Notes: generated by a model from the letters alone, not told the origin. A stretch of DNA of 33,909 nt from Falcatimonas sp. MSJ-15 (GCF_018918265.1 NZ_JAHLQC010000026.1:1-33909); one strand, 5' to 3'. Positions 17,355-26,044 are shown, numbered from the stretch's first letter. Made by a program: numbers and translations.

Positions 17355-17507
17355 ATGAAAAACAATCTTAAAGGCGAACTAACTTTACAAATTCCATTTT
17401 CTGTGCTATTATCCCTCTAGTTGTGCCACTATATTGACACAATAGACGAGCGGTATTCGGAGGAAACTGCATCGGATGATGATGTATCGCCCCAAAGAAT
17501 GAGGTGA
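17355..17507 (+). pseudogene. small unrecognised ORF interrupted by an in-frame amber codon
   Basis: ATG 17355 follows a perfect GGAGGTG (17340-17346). It encodes MKNNLKGELTLQIPFSVLLS then Leu and TAG (17418), and the same frame then continues as LCHYIDTIDERYSEETASDD... to TGA 17505. The whole would be 49 sense codons plus the amber. It resembles small accessory proteins of clostridial mobile elements, but I cannot name a family. The stop most likely reflects decay. Its end overlaps the ribosome site of the next gene. The remaining intergenic sequence (17205-17511) holds only the raffinose terminator. Confidence 0.35.
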
Positions 17508-17511
17508 TTAC

Positions 17512-18103
17512 ATGAATATAGGTTTTATAGGAGCTGGCAGGGTAGGATGTACGATAGGTAGGTATCTTGCAGATGCCGGTATAGCTGTAGAGGGATACTA
17601 TAGCAGAACGAAAGAAAGCGTTGACGTTGCAACGACTTTTACAAAAACCAGAGCATTTGAAAGCTTTGGTGAACTAGTAAAGGCATGTGATACCATTTTT
17701 GTGACTACATCTGATGATGCCATAGAAAATGTGTGGAACAGCATTAAACAATATGATTTAAAGGGCAAAGTTATTAGTCATTTTAGTGGTTCATTATCAT
17801 CTGATATTTTCTTCGGAATTGAAGCAACAGGAGCATATGGTTGTTCAATTCATCCAATGTACGCGTTCAGCGATAAATTCACATCTTATAAAAAGTTTAA
17901 TAATGTATGTCTGACTATGGAAGGCAGTAGTGAAGCTGTAAGCAGAACGCAATGATATTGGAACAGTCAGAAAGCATTTACAGGCGTTAGACGGAACTGA
18001 TGCAGAGGATGTATATAGAGCAGTTGGAAAAACAATTGTTTCGATAGCAAAGAAGAAAAATCCTGATACCGATTATACCGATTTGGAAAACTTAATGAAT
18101 TAA
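17512..18103 (+). pseudogene. broken DUF2520 Rossmann dehydrogenase (PanG-like ketopantoate reductase)
   Basis: Residues 1-~143 form an NAD(P)-binding Rossmann domain (GFIGAGRVGCTIGRYLADAG; HFSGSLSSD; GCSIHPMYAFSD). The frame then closes at 17955. From about 17953 another frame continues with the family's C-terminal end: RNDIGTVRKHLQALDG... AKKKNPDTDYTDLENLMN, stop 18101. Intact members are about 280-300 residues, so roughly 90 middle residues and the frame have been lost. This family lies beside panBCD in many clostridia and PanG was described as a ketopantoate reductase; the equation of this gene with PanG is my inference from family and position. Reduction of ketopantoate would have to come from IlvC or another reductase. 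Confidence 0.7.
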
Positions 18104-18164
18104 GGCTGAAAATATGATCAAAATATGATTATAATTTTTGCTTTATAGGAACCTGACCCCCAAA

Positions 18165-18201
18165 ATGTAATATTTATGTATAAGAGACTGAAATATTACA
18201 T
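18165..18201. repeat. inverted repeat in the panB leader
   Basis: Perfect 11-bp arms ATGTAATATTT (18165-18175) and complement (18191-18201), 15-nt loop, 35 bp before the panB start. No T-tract follows on the plus strand, so it is more likely a binding site or leader hairpin than a terminator. GGAACCTGACCCCC just upstream resembles the ends of REP-like repeats. Confidence 0.5.
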
Positions 18202-18236
18202 AAAAAACGCAGGTATCCGGAAAGGAAATGATTATT

Positions 18237-19064
18237 ATGAAAAACACAGTAAGAACATTTCAGGCAGCGAAAGAAAATGGCGAGAAAATCACAATGCTTA
18301 CAGCATATGATTATTCAACAGCTAAGCTTATGGACGACGCAGGCATCAATGCAATCCTTGTAGGTGATTCACTTGGCAATACAATGCTTGGTTATGAGGA
18401 TACTATTTCCGTAACTGTAGAGGATATGATTCATCATGGTGCTGCTGTATCAAGAGGATGTAAAAATACTATGGTTGTAGTAGATATGCCATTTATGTCA
18501 TATCAGACAAGCATATATGATGCACTTGTCAATGCAGGACGGCTTATGAAAGAGGGTCGTGCCAATGCAGTCAAGCTTGAAGGCGGAGCATCAGTATGTG
18601 AGCAGATCAAGGCTATCACAGATGCAGGAATACCTGTTATGGCACATCTTGGACTTACACCACAGTCGATCAATGTATTTGGCGGCAACAGAGTCCAAGG
18701 TAAAAGCGAAGAAGCAGCACAGAAGCTTATTGATGATGCACTTGCAGTACAGGAAGCTGGAGCATTTGCAGTAGTTCTTGAATGCATACCTGCAAAACTT
18801 GCAGATATTATCACAAAGAAGCTTTCTATACCAACTATAGGTATCGGAGCAGGTGCAGGCTGTGATGGTCAGATTCTTGTATATCAGGATATGCTTGGTA
18901 TGTTCTCTGATTATGTGCCAAAATTCGTCAAGAGATTTGCAGAAGTTGGCGAAGTTATGAAGGCTGGTTTTAATGATTATATAAAGGAAGTATCTGAGGG
19001 TACTTATCCGGCAGAAGAGCACACATTTAAGATAGATGATGACGTACTTGAGAAACTTTATTAA
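18237..19064 (+). CDS. panB: 3-methyl-2-oxobutanoate hydroxymethyltransferase (PanB)
   Basis: 275 residues, standard length. Transfers a hydroxymethyl group from methylenetetrahydrofolate to 2-oxoisovalerate, making ketopantoate. Family motifs: [51 protein letters not shown] (catalytic Glu), GIGAG. ATG 18237 lies 9 nt after AAAGGAA; the in-frame ATG at 18228 is too close. First intact gene of the pantothenate set, following the broken DUF2520 gene. Confidence 0.96.
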   Translation: MKNTVRTFQAAKENGEKITMLTAYDYSTAKLMDDAGINAILVGDSLGNTMLGYEDTISVTVEDMIHHGAAVSRGCKNTMVVVDMPFMSYQTSIYDALVNAGRLMKEGRANAVKLEGGASVCEQIKAITDAGIPVMAHLGLTPQSINVFGGNRVQGKSEEAAQKLIDDALAVQEAGAFAVVLECIPAKLADIITKKLSIPTIGIGAGAGCDGQILVYQDMLGMFSDYVPKFVKRFAEVGEVMKAGFNDYIKEVSEGTYPAEEHTFKIDDDVLEKLY

Positions 19065-19109
19065 TATAAAAATTGTTAAGTTGTGGATCGTGCAGGAATG
19101 GAGATTAAA

Positions 19110-19949
19110 ATGAAAATAGTAGAAACAATAAAAGAAGTAAGAGAACAGGTAAAAGAGTGGAAAAAACAAGGACTTTCAGTAGGTCTTGTCCCAACAATGG
19201 GATACCTTCATGAGGGACATAAGAGTCTTATAGACAGAGCTGTAGCAGAAAATGACAAGGTTGTAGTAAGCGTATTTGTCAATCCTATGCAGTTTGGACC
19301 TACAGAAGACCTTGAAAGCTATCCAAGAGATATGGAAAGAGATGCTGCACTTTGTGAAAATGCAGGGGCAGCTCTTGTGTTCCATCCTGAACCATCAGAA
19401 ATGTATGAGGATGATTTTTCATCATTTGTTGATATGAATACACTTACAGGCGGTCTTTGTGGAAAGACAAGACCTATTCACTTTCGTGGAGTATGTACAG
19501 TAGTAGCAAAACTTTTCAATATAGTTACACCTGACAGAGCATATTTTGGACAGAAAGATGCACAGCAGCTTGCAGTAATACGTCATATGGTAAGTGATTT
19601 AAGCTTCGGTATCGAGATAGTTGGATGTCCTATAATCCGTGAAAAGGATGGCCTTGCAAAGAGTTCACGTAATACATACCTTAGTGCAGAAGAGAGAAAT
19701 GCAGCACTTATATTAAGTCAGTCGCTTAAAGAAGGCAAGGCTCTTGTAGAAGCCGGTGAGAAAGACGCAGCTAAGATTAAGAAAGTTATCACTGACAAGA
19801 TAAATACAGAGCCGCTTGCAAAGATTGATTATGTTGAAGTAGTTGACTGGAAGACACTTGAGCCTGTTTCTACAATAGATGCACCTATTCTCACAGCCAT
19901 CGCTGTATATATAGGAAAAACAAGACTTATTGACAATTTTATCATCTAA
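19110..19949 (+). CDS. panC: pantoate-beta-alanine ligase (PanC)
   Basis: 279 residues, standard length. ATP-dependent condensation of pantoate and beta-alanine to pantothenate. Nucleotidyltransferase signature LVPTMGYLHEGHKSLI (HxGH), VFVNPMQF, YFGQKDAQQL, REKDGLAKSSRN (KMSKS-like). ATG 19110 follows GGAG by 7 nt; the GTG at 19083 has no ribosome site. Its stop codon lies inside the left terminal repeat of the palindromic element at 19939. Confidence 0.96.
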   Translation: MKIVETIKEVREQVKEWKKQGLSVGLVPTMGYLHEGHKSLIDRAVAENDKVVVSVFVNPMQFGPTEDLESYPRDMERDAALCENAGAALVFHPEPSEMYEDDFSSFVDMNTLTGGLCGKTRPIHFRGVCTVVAKLFNIVTPDRAYFGQKDAQQLAVIRHMVSDLSFGIEIVGCPIIREKDGLAKSSRNTYLSAEERNAALILSQSLKEGKALVEAGEKDAAKIKKVITDKINTEPLAKIDYVEVVDWKTLEPVSTIDAPILTAIAVYIGKTRLIDNFII

Positions 19950-20136
19950 TGTAACAATTCCCCAAGCAACAACAAAATTCGGTCCAAGCTTGCTTGGAGA
20001 AGAATTTTTGTTGTTGCTTGGGGAGTAGCCTTTCGTACACGAAATGAATAAAACACAAGCTGCAAAGCAGCGACTGACACGAAGTGTCAGGTTTTATGAA
20101 TGAAGAGAAAGGCGGAATTGTTACATTAGATGATAA
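19939..20136. mobile_element. 198-bp palindromic MITE-like element with 23-bp terminal inverted repeats
   Basis: Positions 19939-19961 and 20114-20136 are perfect 23-bp inverted repeats. Inside, 19959-19980 and about 20000-20023 form a second long inverted repeat (CCCCAAGCAACAACAAAATT and complement, one bulged base), with a nested TCCAAG/CTTGGA. Further on lie CTGC/GCAG and TGACAC/GTGTCA hairpins and an outer GCCTTTC/GAAAGGC pair, so the whole could fold into a branched RNA. There is no coding frame. The element begins within the panC stop and ends 43 bp before panD. The outward -35 in its right repeat builds a promoter (see 20118). Clear flanking target duplications are not visible. Confidence 0.7.
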
Positions 20137-20146
20137 GTGTTATAAT
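20118..20146 (+). promoter_or_regulatory. hybrid promoter for panD
   Basis: TTGTTA (20118-20123) lies within the right terminal repeat and TATAAT (20141-20146) just outside it, 17 bp apart. Transcription would start near 20153, 27 nt before panD. The element could therefore uncouple panD from panBC transcription. Confidence 0.65.
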
Positions 20147-20179
20147 ATGAAAATTGACATATAAGAAATGAGGAATAAG

Positions 20180-20584
20180 ATGACAGTTACAATGTTAAAA
20201 GGCAAAATTCACAGAGCAGTTGTACAGCAGGCAGAGCTTAATTATGTTGGAAGTATAACAGTTGATCCAGAGCTTATGGAAGCTGCTGGAATATATGAAT
20301 ATGAACTTGTACAGATAGTAGATGTAGAAAATGGCAACAGATTTGAAACATACACTATAGCAGGTGAACCGGGAAGTGGAATGATATGTTTAAATGGTGC
20401 AGCAGCAAGACAGGTTCAGGTAGGAGATCATGTCATAATCATGTGTTACTGCCAGATGGATAATGAAGAAGTTAAAACACATAAGCCACATGTTGTATTT
20501 GTAGATGGTGACAATAAGATTGTAAAGGTATCACGCTACGAAAAATATGGTAAACTTACAGATGATATGATAAAAGAGGCATAA
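20180..20584 (+). CDS. panD: aspartate 1-decarboxylase (PanD), pyruvoyl proenzyme
   Basis: 134 residues. Decarboxylates aspartate to beta-alanine for PanC. The self-cleavage site is YVGS with Gly24-Ser25, which becomes the pyruvoyl group; this canonical numbering results only from ATG 20180 (AGGA 5 nt upstream), so the in-frame ATG 20168 is rejected. Other motifs: [35 protein letters not shown]. With panB and panC it completes pantothenate synthesis apart from ketopantoate reduction. Confidence 0.96.
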   Translation: MTVTMLKGKIHRAVVQQAELNYVGSITVDPELMEAAGIYEYELVQIVDVENGNRFETYTIAGEPGSGMICLNGAAARQVQVGDHVIIMCYCQMDNEEVKTHKPHVVFVDGDNKIVKVSRYEKYGKLTDDMIKEA

Positions 20585-20692
20585 AAGAGACAGCATAAAA
20601 ATGCTTGTAACCCTTTTGCATATTGTGTAGATGTAAAAGTAAAACGTCTATAGTGTTATATTTTCAGGATAAGTAGAAATGGGGATAACAAT

Positions 20693-20814
20693 GTTAAAAA
20701 TGCAACAAATTTTATAAATCCTATAACATTTGAAACGCTTACAGGTAATAAATGTCTATTGATACGTTTGACAGAAACTTTCAGTATAGTGTAGAACATG
20801 TTTCATTATCTAAG
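20693..20814 (+). pseudogene. coaBC (phosphopantothenoylcysteine decarboxylase/synthetase) remnant
   Basis: Reads NATNFINPITFETLTGNKCL, then, after a single-base loss near 20757, IDTFDRNFQYSVEHVSLSK in the next frame. This is the flavin-domain region of Dfp/CoaBC (about residues 35-75), the enzyme two steps after pantothenate in CoA synthesis. The preceding N-terminus and everything after SLSK are gone, joined to a mobile-element fragment. The position directly after panBCD supports the call. The rest of 20585-20692 shows no gene. Confidence 0.68.
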
Positions 20815-20845
20815 GGTTATTTCTGGGACAGTCTGTCCGACTGCC

Positions 20846-20983
20846 TCAGATAGCTCTTGCAAATTTCTCCTCGGCTCTGGCAGAATCCTCAAGACGTGCA
20901 AGTGCTTCCTGTTCTGGTTCACGTTTCAGTTTTTTCCGTGTTGATGTTTCCGGTATCCCGGATACGTTCGGCTTATTTTCCAT
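20846..20983 (-). pseudogene. N-terminal fragment of a mobile-element protein
   Basis: 45 codons on the minus strand: MENKPNVSGIPETSTRKKLK then REPEQEALARLEDSARAEEK, stop at 20846. The charged, low-complexity start looks like the N-terminus of accessory proteins of clostridial conjugative elements, but I cannot name the family. The ribosome site is poor. It abuts the coaBC remnant and probably marks the insertion that destroyed it. Confidence 0.4.
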
Positions 20984-21064
20984 TTTTATTTAAAAATACC
21001 CTATTCCAAAAATTCTCCTGTGTTATAATAGTATAAAATATTGATTGATTATGAGGAAATACAG

Positions 21065-21739
21065 ATGGAGCAAATATTAATTCTAGAGGACGATACAGCC
21101 TTAAATCAGGGATTGTGCAAGGCATTAAAGACAGATAGCCGAAAGCTTGTCTCCTGTGAGACTATAAAAGCTGCAAGAGACCAGCTCCTGTGCGGTTGTC
21201 CGTCGCTCATATTACTTGACATAAATCTGCCGGATGGAAGTGGGCTTGATTTTTTACAGGAACTAAAGAGAAACTATCAAAATATACCGGTTATTCTCTT
21301 GACCGCAAACGATACCGACATGGATATAGTAAAGGGACTGGAGCTTGGCGCAGATGACTACATAACAAAGCCTTTTTCCCTGTCAGTATTAAGGGCAAGG
21401 GTAAATACCCAGTTTAGAAAGGCGGAAAGTTTACAGGCACATACCTCTGCCAGTGTATACAAGAAGGGCTGCTATGAATTTGATTTTGAGAGAATGATAT
21501 TTTTAGTAAATGGTCAGGGAATCGAGCTTAGCAAGACCGAACAGCGTCTCTTAAGGCTTTTGGTTCAAAATGAAGGTATAAATCTTCGCAGAGACTTTCT
21601 TTTAGACAGGGTCTGGAATGACAGTGCGGAATATGTGGATGCCAATGCCCTCTCTGTGTCTATCAAGAGACTCAGGGACAAGCTTGGTACACCGGACAGT
21701 ATTAAAACAGTATATGGAATAGGGTATAGATTTGAATGA
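21065..21739 (+). CDS. OmpR/PhoB-family response regulator
   Basis: 224 residues. Receiver domain with acidic pair E8-D9-D10, phospho-acceptor D52 (LILLDINLPDG), Thr in LLTAND, Lys in DYITKPF. C-terminal winged helix (TEQRLLRLLVQ; YVDANALSVSIKRLRDKLG; IKTVYGIGYRFE). ATG 21065 follows GAGGAAATACAG; the longer TTG frame lacks a ribosome site. Overlaps the kinase gene by 4 bp (ATGA). Likely controls the ABC transporter downstream. Confidence 0.94.
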   Translation: MEQILILEDDTALNQGLCKALKTDSRKLVSCETIKAARDQLLCGCPSLILLDINLPDGSGLDFLQELKRNYQNIPVILLTANDTDMDIVKGLELGADDYITKPFSLSVLRARVNTQFRKAESLQAHTSASVYKKGCYEFDFERMIFLVNGQGIELSKTEQRLLRLLVQNEGINLRRDFLLDRVWNDSAEYVDANALSVSIKRLRDKLGTPDSIKTVYGIGYRFE

Positions 21740-22572
21740 ATAACTATAATACAGCCATCTGTATCGTGGGCATATGCCTTGTAATTACAGCACTTGTAAT
21801 TTTAATCAACCATCTGCGCACGAAGAAAACTATTGATACAATAGAAGATATGTTAAATCAGGCAGCCAAAGGGAATTTTTCTGAAAAAGACTTTGACGAG
21901 ACACGTTTGTCCTCACTTGAGACCAAGTTTGCCCATTACCTGAGCGCATCGGTGGTATCTGCCAGAAATGTGGAGCTGGAAAAGGACAAGATTAAGTCAC
22001 TAATTGCGGATATTTCCCATCAGACCAAGACTCCCATAGCCAACCTGCTACTATACAGCGAGCTGCTACTTGAGGACGATACCGACAATTTATCCACACA
22101 GATGCGTGAAAATATCCTACAGCTTCATGCCCAGTCGGAAAAATTGCAGTTTTTAATTGACTCTCTGGTAAAGCTGTCAAGGCTTGAAAACGGCATATTG
22201 CAGCTCTCCCAACAGGAAGAAGCACTTAAGCCCATGTTGACACTAGCTGTAAAAGAGGCAGAGTACAAAGCCATGGTTAAGGGACTTAAGCTTATACTCA
22301 ATGATACAGATGAAAAAGCTTATTTTGACAGCAAATGGACTCTGGAAGCCATCTGCAATATTCTCGATAATGCTGTAAAATACACAAATGAGGGCAGTAT
22401 AAGCTTATCTGTCACTGCATATGAAATGTTTGTAAGAATTGATATAAAGGACAGTGGAATCGGACTGTATCTAAGCCGGCAGATTCTAAGCGGAGAGGGC
22501 GGCTACATAAAGGTGTCCTCAGTATACGGACAGGGCAGCACTTTTTCTATCTTTTTGCCAAAGTCGGCTTAA
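21736..22572 (+). CDS. sensor histidine kinase with deleted ATP lid
   Basis: 278 residues. One N-terminal membrane helix (residues ~7-26), short linker, phospho-acceptor box SLIADISHQTKTPIANLLLY with H95, and an ATPase domain with N-box NILDNAVKYTNEG. The G1 motif DSGIG runs directly into LYLSRQILSGEGGYIKV, which is the end of the G2 region (normally GIGLYLSR). The F-box and lid between them (about 25-30 residues in relatives) are missing, without loss of frame. No extracellular sensor domain, so it may sense through a partner such as the ABC transporter. Such a protein should bind ATP poorly and may act only as a phosphatase, or be dead. Confidence 0.88.
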   Translation: MNNYNTAICIVGICLVITALVILINHLRTKKTIDTIEDMLNQAAKGNFSEKDFDETRLSSLETKFAHYLSASVVSARNVELEKDKIKSLIADISHQTKTPIANLLLYSELLLEDDTDNLSTQMRENILQLHAQSEKLQFLIDSLVKLSRLENGILQLSQQEEALKPMLTLAVKEAEYKAMVKGLKLILNDTDEKAYFDSKWTLEAICNILDNAVKYTNEGSISLSVTAYEMFVRIDIKDSGIGLYLSRQILSGEGGYIKVSSVYGQGSTFSIFLPKSA

Positions 22573-22601
22573 ATCTTTCAAAACTGTAATAATTTAATTG
22601 T

Positions 22602-22620
22602 TTCCAGAAAGAGTCTGGAA
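22602..22620. promoter_or_regulatory. inverted repeat, possible response-regulator site
   Basis: TTCCAGA - AAGAG - TCTGGAA, 7-bp arms with 5-bp spacer, between the kinase and ABC genes, upstream of a TAATAAT-rich stretch that could be a -10. A candidate operator for the upstream regulator. Confidence 0.45.
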
Positions 22621-22638
22621 AGAATATTGTGTAATAAT

Positions 22639-22673
22639 CTGTATGTAGTGAAAAATGCTGCATACAGTTTTTT
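22639..22673 (+). terminator. intrinsic terminator/attenuator between kinase and ABC transporter genes
   Basis: Ten-bp stem (22639-22648 with 22658-22667, one G-U), 9-nt loop, then six T. It ends the two-component transcript or, if a promoter lies near 22620-22638, acts as an attenuator for the transporter. Confidence 0.75.
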
Positions 22674-22696
22674 AGTTTTTATGGAGGATGATATAT

Positions 22697-23371
22697 ATGG
22701 AGATTTTACAAGCATGTGAATTGAAGAAAACCTATGGAACAGGTGAGGCCTGCGTACATGCATTAGATGGCGTGAGCCTCAATGTGGAAAAAGGAGAGTT
22801 TGTGGCTGTTGTGGGGACAAGTGGCAGTGGCAAATCCACCCTCTTACATATGTTAGGGGGCTTAGACAGACCAAGCTCTGGCAAGGTATTCGTGGATGGC
22901 AAAGACATCTTTTCCCTAAAGGATGAGGAACTTACCATTTTCAGACGCAGAAAAATAGGCTTTGTATTTCAGGCATATAATCTGGTGCCTGTACTAAATG
23001 TATACGAAAACATAGTGCTTCCAATCGAGCTGGATGGCGGTAAAGTCGATAAGGAATTTGTAAAAAAAATAACAGAGACACTGGGGCTCGACCAGAGGCT
23101 TAACGCTCTTCCAAATCAGCTCTCAGGAGGACAACAGCAGAGAGTTGCCATAGCTAGAGCATTGGCGGCAGAGCCTGCCATAATTCTTGCGGATGAACCC
23201 ACAGGAAATTTAGACGGACGTACAAGTCAGGACGTATTAAGTCTCCTAAAGGTGACAAGCCAGAAATTCTCGCAGACGATTGTGATGATTACCCACAACG
23301 AGGAGATCGCCCAGCTTGCGGACCGCATAATAAGAATTGAGGATGGACATATTCAGGAGGGAGCAGTATGA
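22697..23371 (+). CDS. ABC transporter ATPase (MacB/LolD/BceA type)
   Basis: 224 residues, full-length for the family. Walker [10 protein letters not shown] (40-48), Q-loop [10 protein letters not shown], signature LSGGQQQR, Walker [15 protein letters not shown]-loop MITHNEE. ATG 22697 has GGAGG 9 nt upstream; the in-frame ATG 22688 is too near. Overlaps the permease gene by 4 bp. With the preceding two-component system this is a typical antimicrobial-peptide sensing/detoxification or lipoprotein-type module; the substrate cannot be read from sequence. Confidence 0.94.
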   Translation: MEILQACELKKTYGTGEACVHALDGVSLNVEKGEFVAVVGTSGSGKSTLLHMLGGLDRPSSGKVFVDGKDIFSLKDEELTIFRRRKIGFVFQAYNLVPVLNVYENIVLPIELDGGKVDKEFVKKITETLGLDQRLNALPNQLSGGQQQRVAIARALAAEPAIILADEPTGNLDGRTSQDVLSLLKVTSQKFSQTIVMITHNEEIAQLADRIIRIEDGHIQEGAV

Positions 23372-26013
23372 GAGTAAAGAACAGAAAATGTATTCGCAGA
23401 CTTAGTTTCAAGTCTCTGTGGGCATCCAGAAAAAGAAATATTATTGCAATTTGTGCTATAGCACTTACAACTTTGATGTTCACATCATTATTTACCATTA
23501 TGCTGTCTGTAAACTCAAGTTATGAGACCTACAATTTTAGACAGGCAGGCGGCTATAGCGATGGCAGCTTTAAGGATTTGTCCAAAGAACAGGCAGATAA
23601 AATAGCTGCCCACAAAGGAATCAAGGCATCCGGTGAGCGTATCGTGTGTGGCTTCAGCTCCTCTGACGTATTCAGCAAGGTAGTGGCAGAGGTAAGTTAC
23701 ATGGATAAAAACTGTACCAAGTGGAGCTACGCCACACCAATCTGTGGAAAAGAGCCTCAAAAAGAAAATGAAATAGCCATGGACACTACAGCCTTAAGGC
23801 TCCTTGGTGTAGAGCCAGAGTTGGGAGCAAATGTGACTATTACTTATCAGACGGGTAATAGAACAGGCACCGACATGACCCAGACCGACAGCTTTATCCT
23901 CGTGGGCTATTGGGAGTATGATGATTTGATGCCTGTACACTATATCAACGTCTCAAAAGCCTATGTAGATAAAATTAACGAAAAGTGCATAGCCGCCGGC
24001 AATGAAGCCCTTGACATAGACTTAAATGTTATGCTTCCTTACAAGCTTAATATCAGGGAGCAGATGGAGAAAATAGATGCAGACTTAGGCTATGACTGGA
24101 ATACAAGAGACCAGGAGAACAGCGCCAGAATCGGTGTAAACTGGGGACTTACAGCCTCATCTATAAGCTCTGGCATAGATTTTTCACTAGTAGCTGCACT
24201 CATTGCCTTTTTCCTGCTTATTATATTTACAGGCTATCTGATTATATACAATATATTCCAGATTTCAGTAACTGGAGACATCAGGTTTTATGGCCTGCTA
24301 AAGACCATCGGCACCACACCAAGACAATTAAGGCGCATTATCACACAGGAAGCTTTGTTTTTATGCATTCTCGGTATTCCTATAGGATTATTTCTAGGTT
24401 ATGGCATTGGCGCAGCTTTAACTCCTGTTGTATTAGAGACCACAAGTATTATAGGCACAAAGGCTACTATCAGTAGCTCGCCCCTTATTTTTATAGGTTC
24501 TGCCCTATTTGCCATTATCACTGTCTTTTTGTCCTGCAGGAAGCCTGGTAAAATGGCTGCGAAGGTGTCTCCTGTTGAGGCTGCAAAATACACAGAGGGC
24601 ATGACCAGCAAAAAGAAAAAACGCCGCAGCCGTGGGGCTAAGGTATATCAGATGGCTTTTGCCAATCTAGGCAGAAATAAGAAGAAAACAGCCCTTGTGA
24701 CAGTTTCACTGACACTTTCCGTAACTCTTTTAAATGTGCTTTTTTCACTGGTCAACGGCTTTGACATGGATAAATATGTGGACAGGTCAACCTGTGCAGA
24801 CTTTATAGTAAGCAGTACAGATTATTTCCGCTATAATTCGGCAGATGAATATATAGGACAGGATATCATTGATGAAATAAAGGAAAACACAGATGAGACT
24901 GTCGCTGGAAGCGGCTATGACCTGACAGGCATATCCCCTATGATGTGGATGGAGACAGACCAGTACAGCAAGTTAGCAAGCGTCTACCTAAGTGGCGAAG
25001 AGCTGCAGGAAGAACTCTCCCAATACGAGCAGAGAGGTGACAACATACTTGTCGGTGCCAGCATAGAGGGCTTTGATGATGGACTTTTTGACAAGCTTAC
25101 TGTAGTAGAAGGTTCATTAGAACCACTATTTGACCAGAATACCCATGCAATCGCTGTAGCTGTATCCACAGATGATTACGGCAATATAGTAAATCTGGAC
25201 AGATATCCTGAGCTGGGAGACACTTATACCATAAGTTATCAGATTGGATATGACATAGACAGCCGAACCGGCGAGCGGGCAGACCAACAAACCACGCCTG
25301 GTGAATATTTGGAATACCATGAGGAAGAGGCAAAGGAAGTGGACTATAGTGTATGTGCTCTTGTGACGGTTCCTTATTCCATCAGTTTCCGTTATACAAG
25401 TCTGGGTTATAGTATGGTTTTGCCTGTAGAGAGGCTTAAGGAGGATAGCGGTACAGATGTCATTCCAAAATTTTATATGTTTGACACACCGGATTCTCAG
25501 GCAGAAGCAAAGGCTGAACAATATCTGCAAAAGCTCACAGCCGGAGATACATCAACTTTCATGTATGAGAGTAAGGCATCTATCAGACGTGAATTTACCC
25601 AGTTTAAAAATATGTTTTTAATCTGTGGTGGTGCCCTCTGTGCTATAATCGGACTTGTTGGCATACTTAACTTTTTCAATGCAATTATGACAGGAATTTT
25701 GTCCAGAAAAAGAGAATTTGCCGTATTACAGTCTGTGGGTATGACCAAGAGACAGCTAAAGCTCATGCTTATTTATGAGGGCTTATTTTATGCGGTGGGC
25801 TCCATCATAGCATCCCTTATACTTTCTACGGTACTCAGCCCTATACTTGGCAATATGATGAGTGATATGTTCTGGTTTGTAACATACCATTTTACAATCA
25901 TGCCTGTAATCCTGATTATACCTGTATTTCTCTTGTTAGGCTGGCTGATTCCGGCTGTACTTTACCGTGCTGGCAAGAGACAGAGCATTGTTGAAAATCT
26001 AAGGGAATTATAA
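23368..26013 (+). CDS. FtsX-type ABC transporter permease
   Basis: 881 residues. N-terminal membrane helix after a basic start (SLWASRKRNIIAICAIALTT), a first extracellular domain (~60-270), an FtsX-like three-helix block (~275-400: LVAALIAFFLLIIFTGYLII, LFLCILGIPIGLFLGYGIGA), a further helix (~450), a second large extracellular domain (~470-740) and a C-terminal FtsX block (LICGGALCAIIGLVGILNFF, FAVLQSVGMTKRQLKLM). This two-FtsX arrangement is common in clostridial exporters beside two-component systems. It forms the transporter with the preceding ATPase. It ends normally (SIVENLREL). Confidence 0.92.
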   Translation: MRVKNRKCIRRLSFKSLWASRKRNIIAICAIALTTLMFTSLFTIMLSVNSSYETYNFRQAGGYSDGSFKDLSKEQADKIAAHKGIKASGERIVCGFSSSDVFSKVVAEVSYMDKNCTKWSYATPICGKEPQKENEIAMDTTALRLLGVEPELGANVTITYQTGNRTGTDMTQTDSFILVGYWEYDDLMPVHYINVSKAYVDKINEKCIAAGNEALDIDLNVMLPYKLNIREQMEKIDADLGYDWNTRDQENSARIGVNWGLTASSISSGIDFSLVAALIAFFLLIIFTGYLIIYNIFQISVTGDIRFYGLLKTIGTTPRQLRRIITQEALFLCILGIPIGLFLGYGIGAALTPVVLETTSIIGTKATISSSPLIFIGSALFAIITVFLSCRKPGKMAAKVSPVEAAKYTEGMTSKKKKRRSRGAKVYQMAFANLGRNKKKTALVTVSLTLSVTLLNVLFSLVNGFDMDKYVDRSTCADFIVSSTDYFRYNSADEYIGQDIIDEIKENTDETVAGSGYDLTGISPMMWMETDQYSKLASVYLSGEELQEELSQYEQRGDNILVGASIEGFDDGLFDKLTVVEGSLEPLFDQNTHAIAVAVSTDDYGNIVNLDRYPELGDTYTISYQIGYDIDSRTGERADQQTTPGEYLEYHEEEAKEVDYSVCALVTVPYSISFRYTSLGYSMVLPVERLKEDSGTDVIPKFYMFDTPDSQAEAKAEQYLQKLTAGDTSTFMYESKASIRREFTQFKNMFLICGGALCAIIGLVGILNFFNAIMTGILSRKREFAVLQSVGMTKRQLKLMLIYEGLFYAVGSIIASLILSTVLSPILGNMMSDMFWFVTYHFTIMPVILIIPVFLLLGWLIPAVLYRAGKRQSIVENLREL

Positions 26014-26044
26014 TTTTTATGCCAAAAAATCAATACATGTTGAG

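Noticed and set aside
18104..18236. riboswitch upstream of panB
   Set aside because: One simple 11-bp hairpin is visible; no conserved riboswitch core could be recognised.
19939..20136. CRISPR-like repeat structure
   Set aside because: The repeats are inverted, not regularly spaced direct repeats; no spacers and no cas genes are present.
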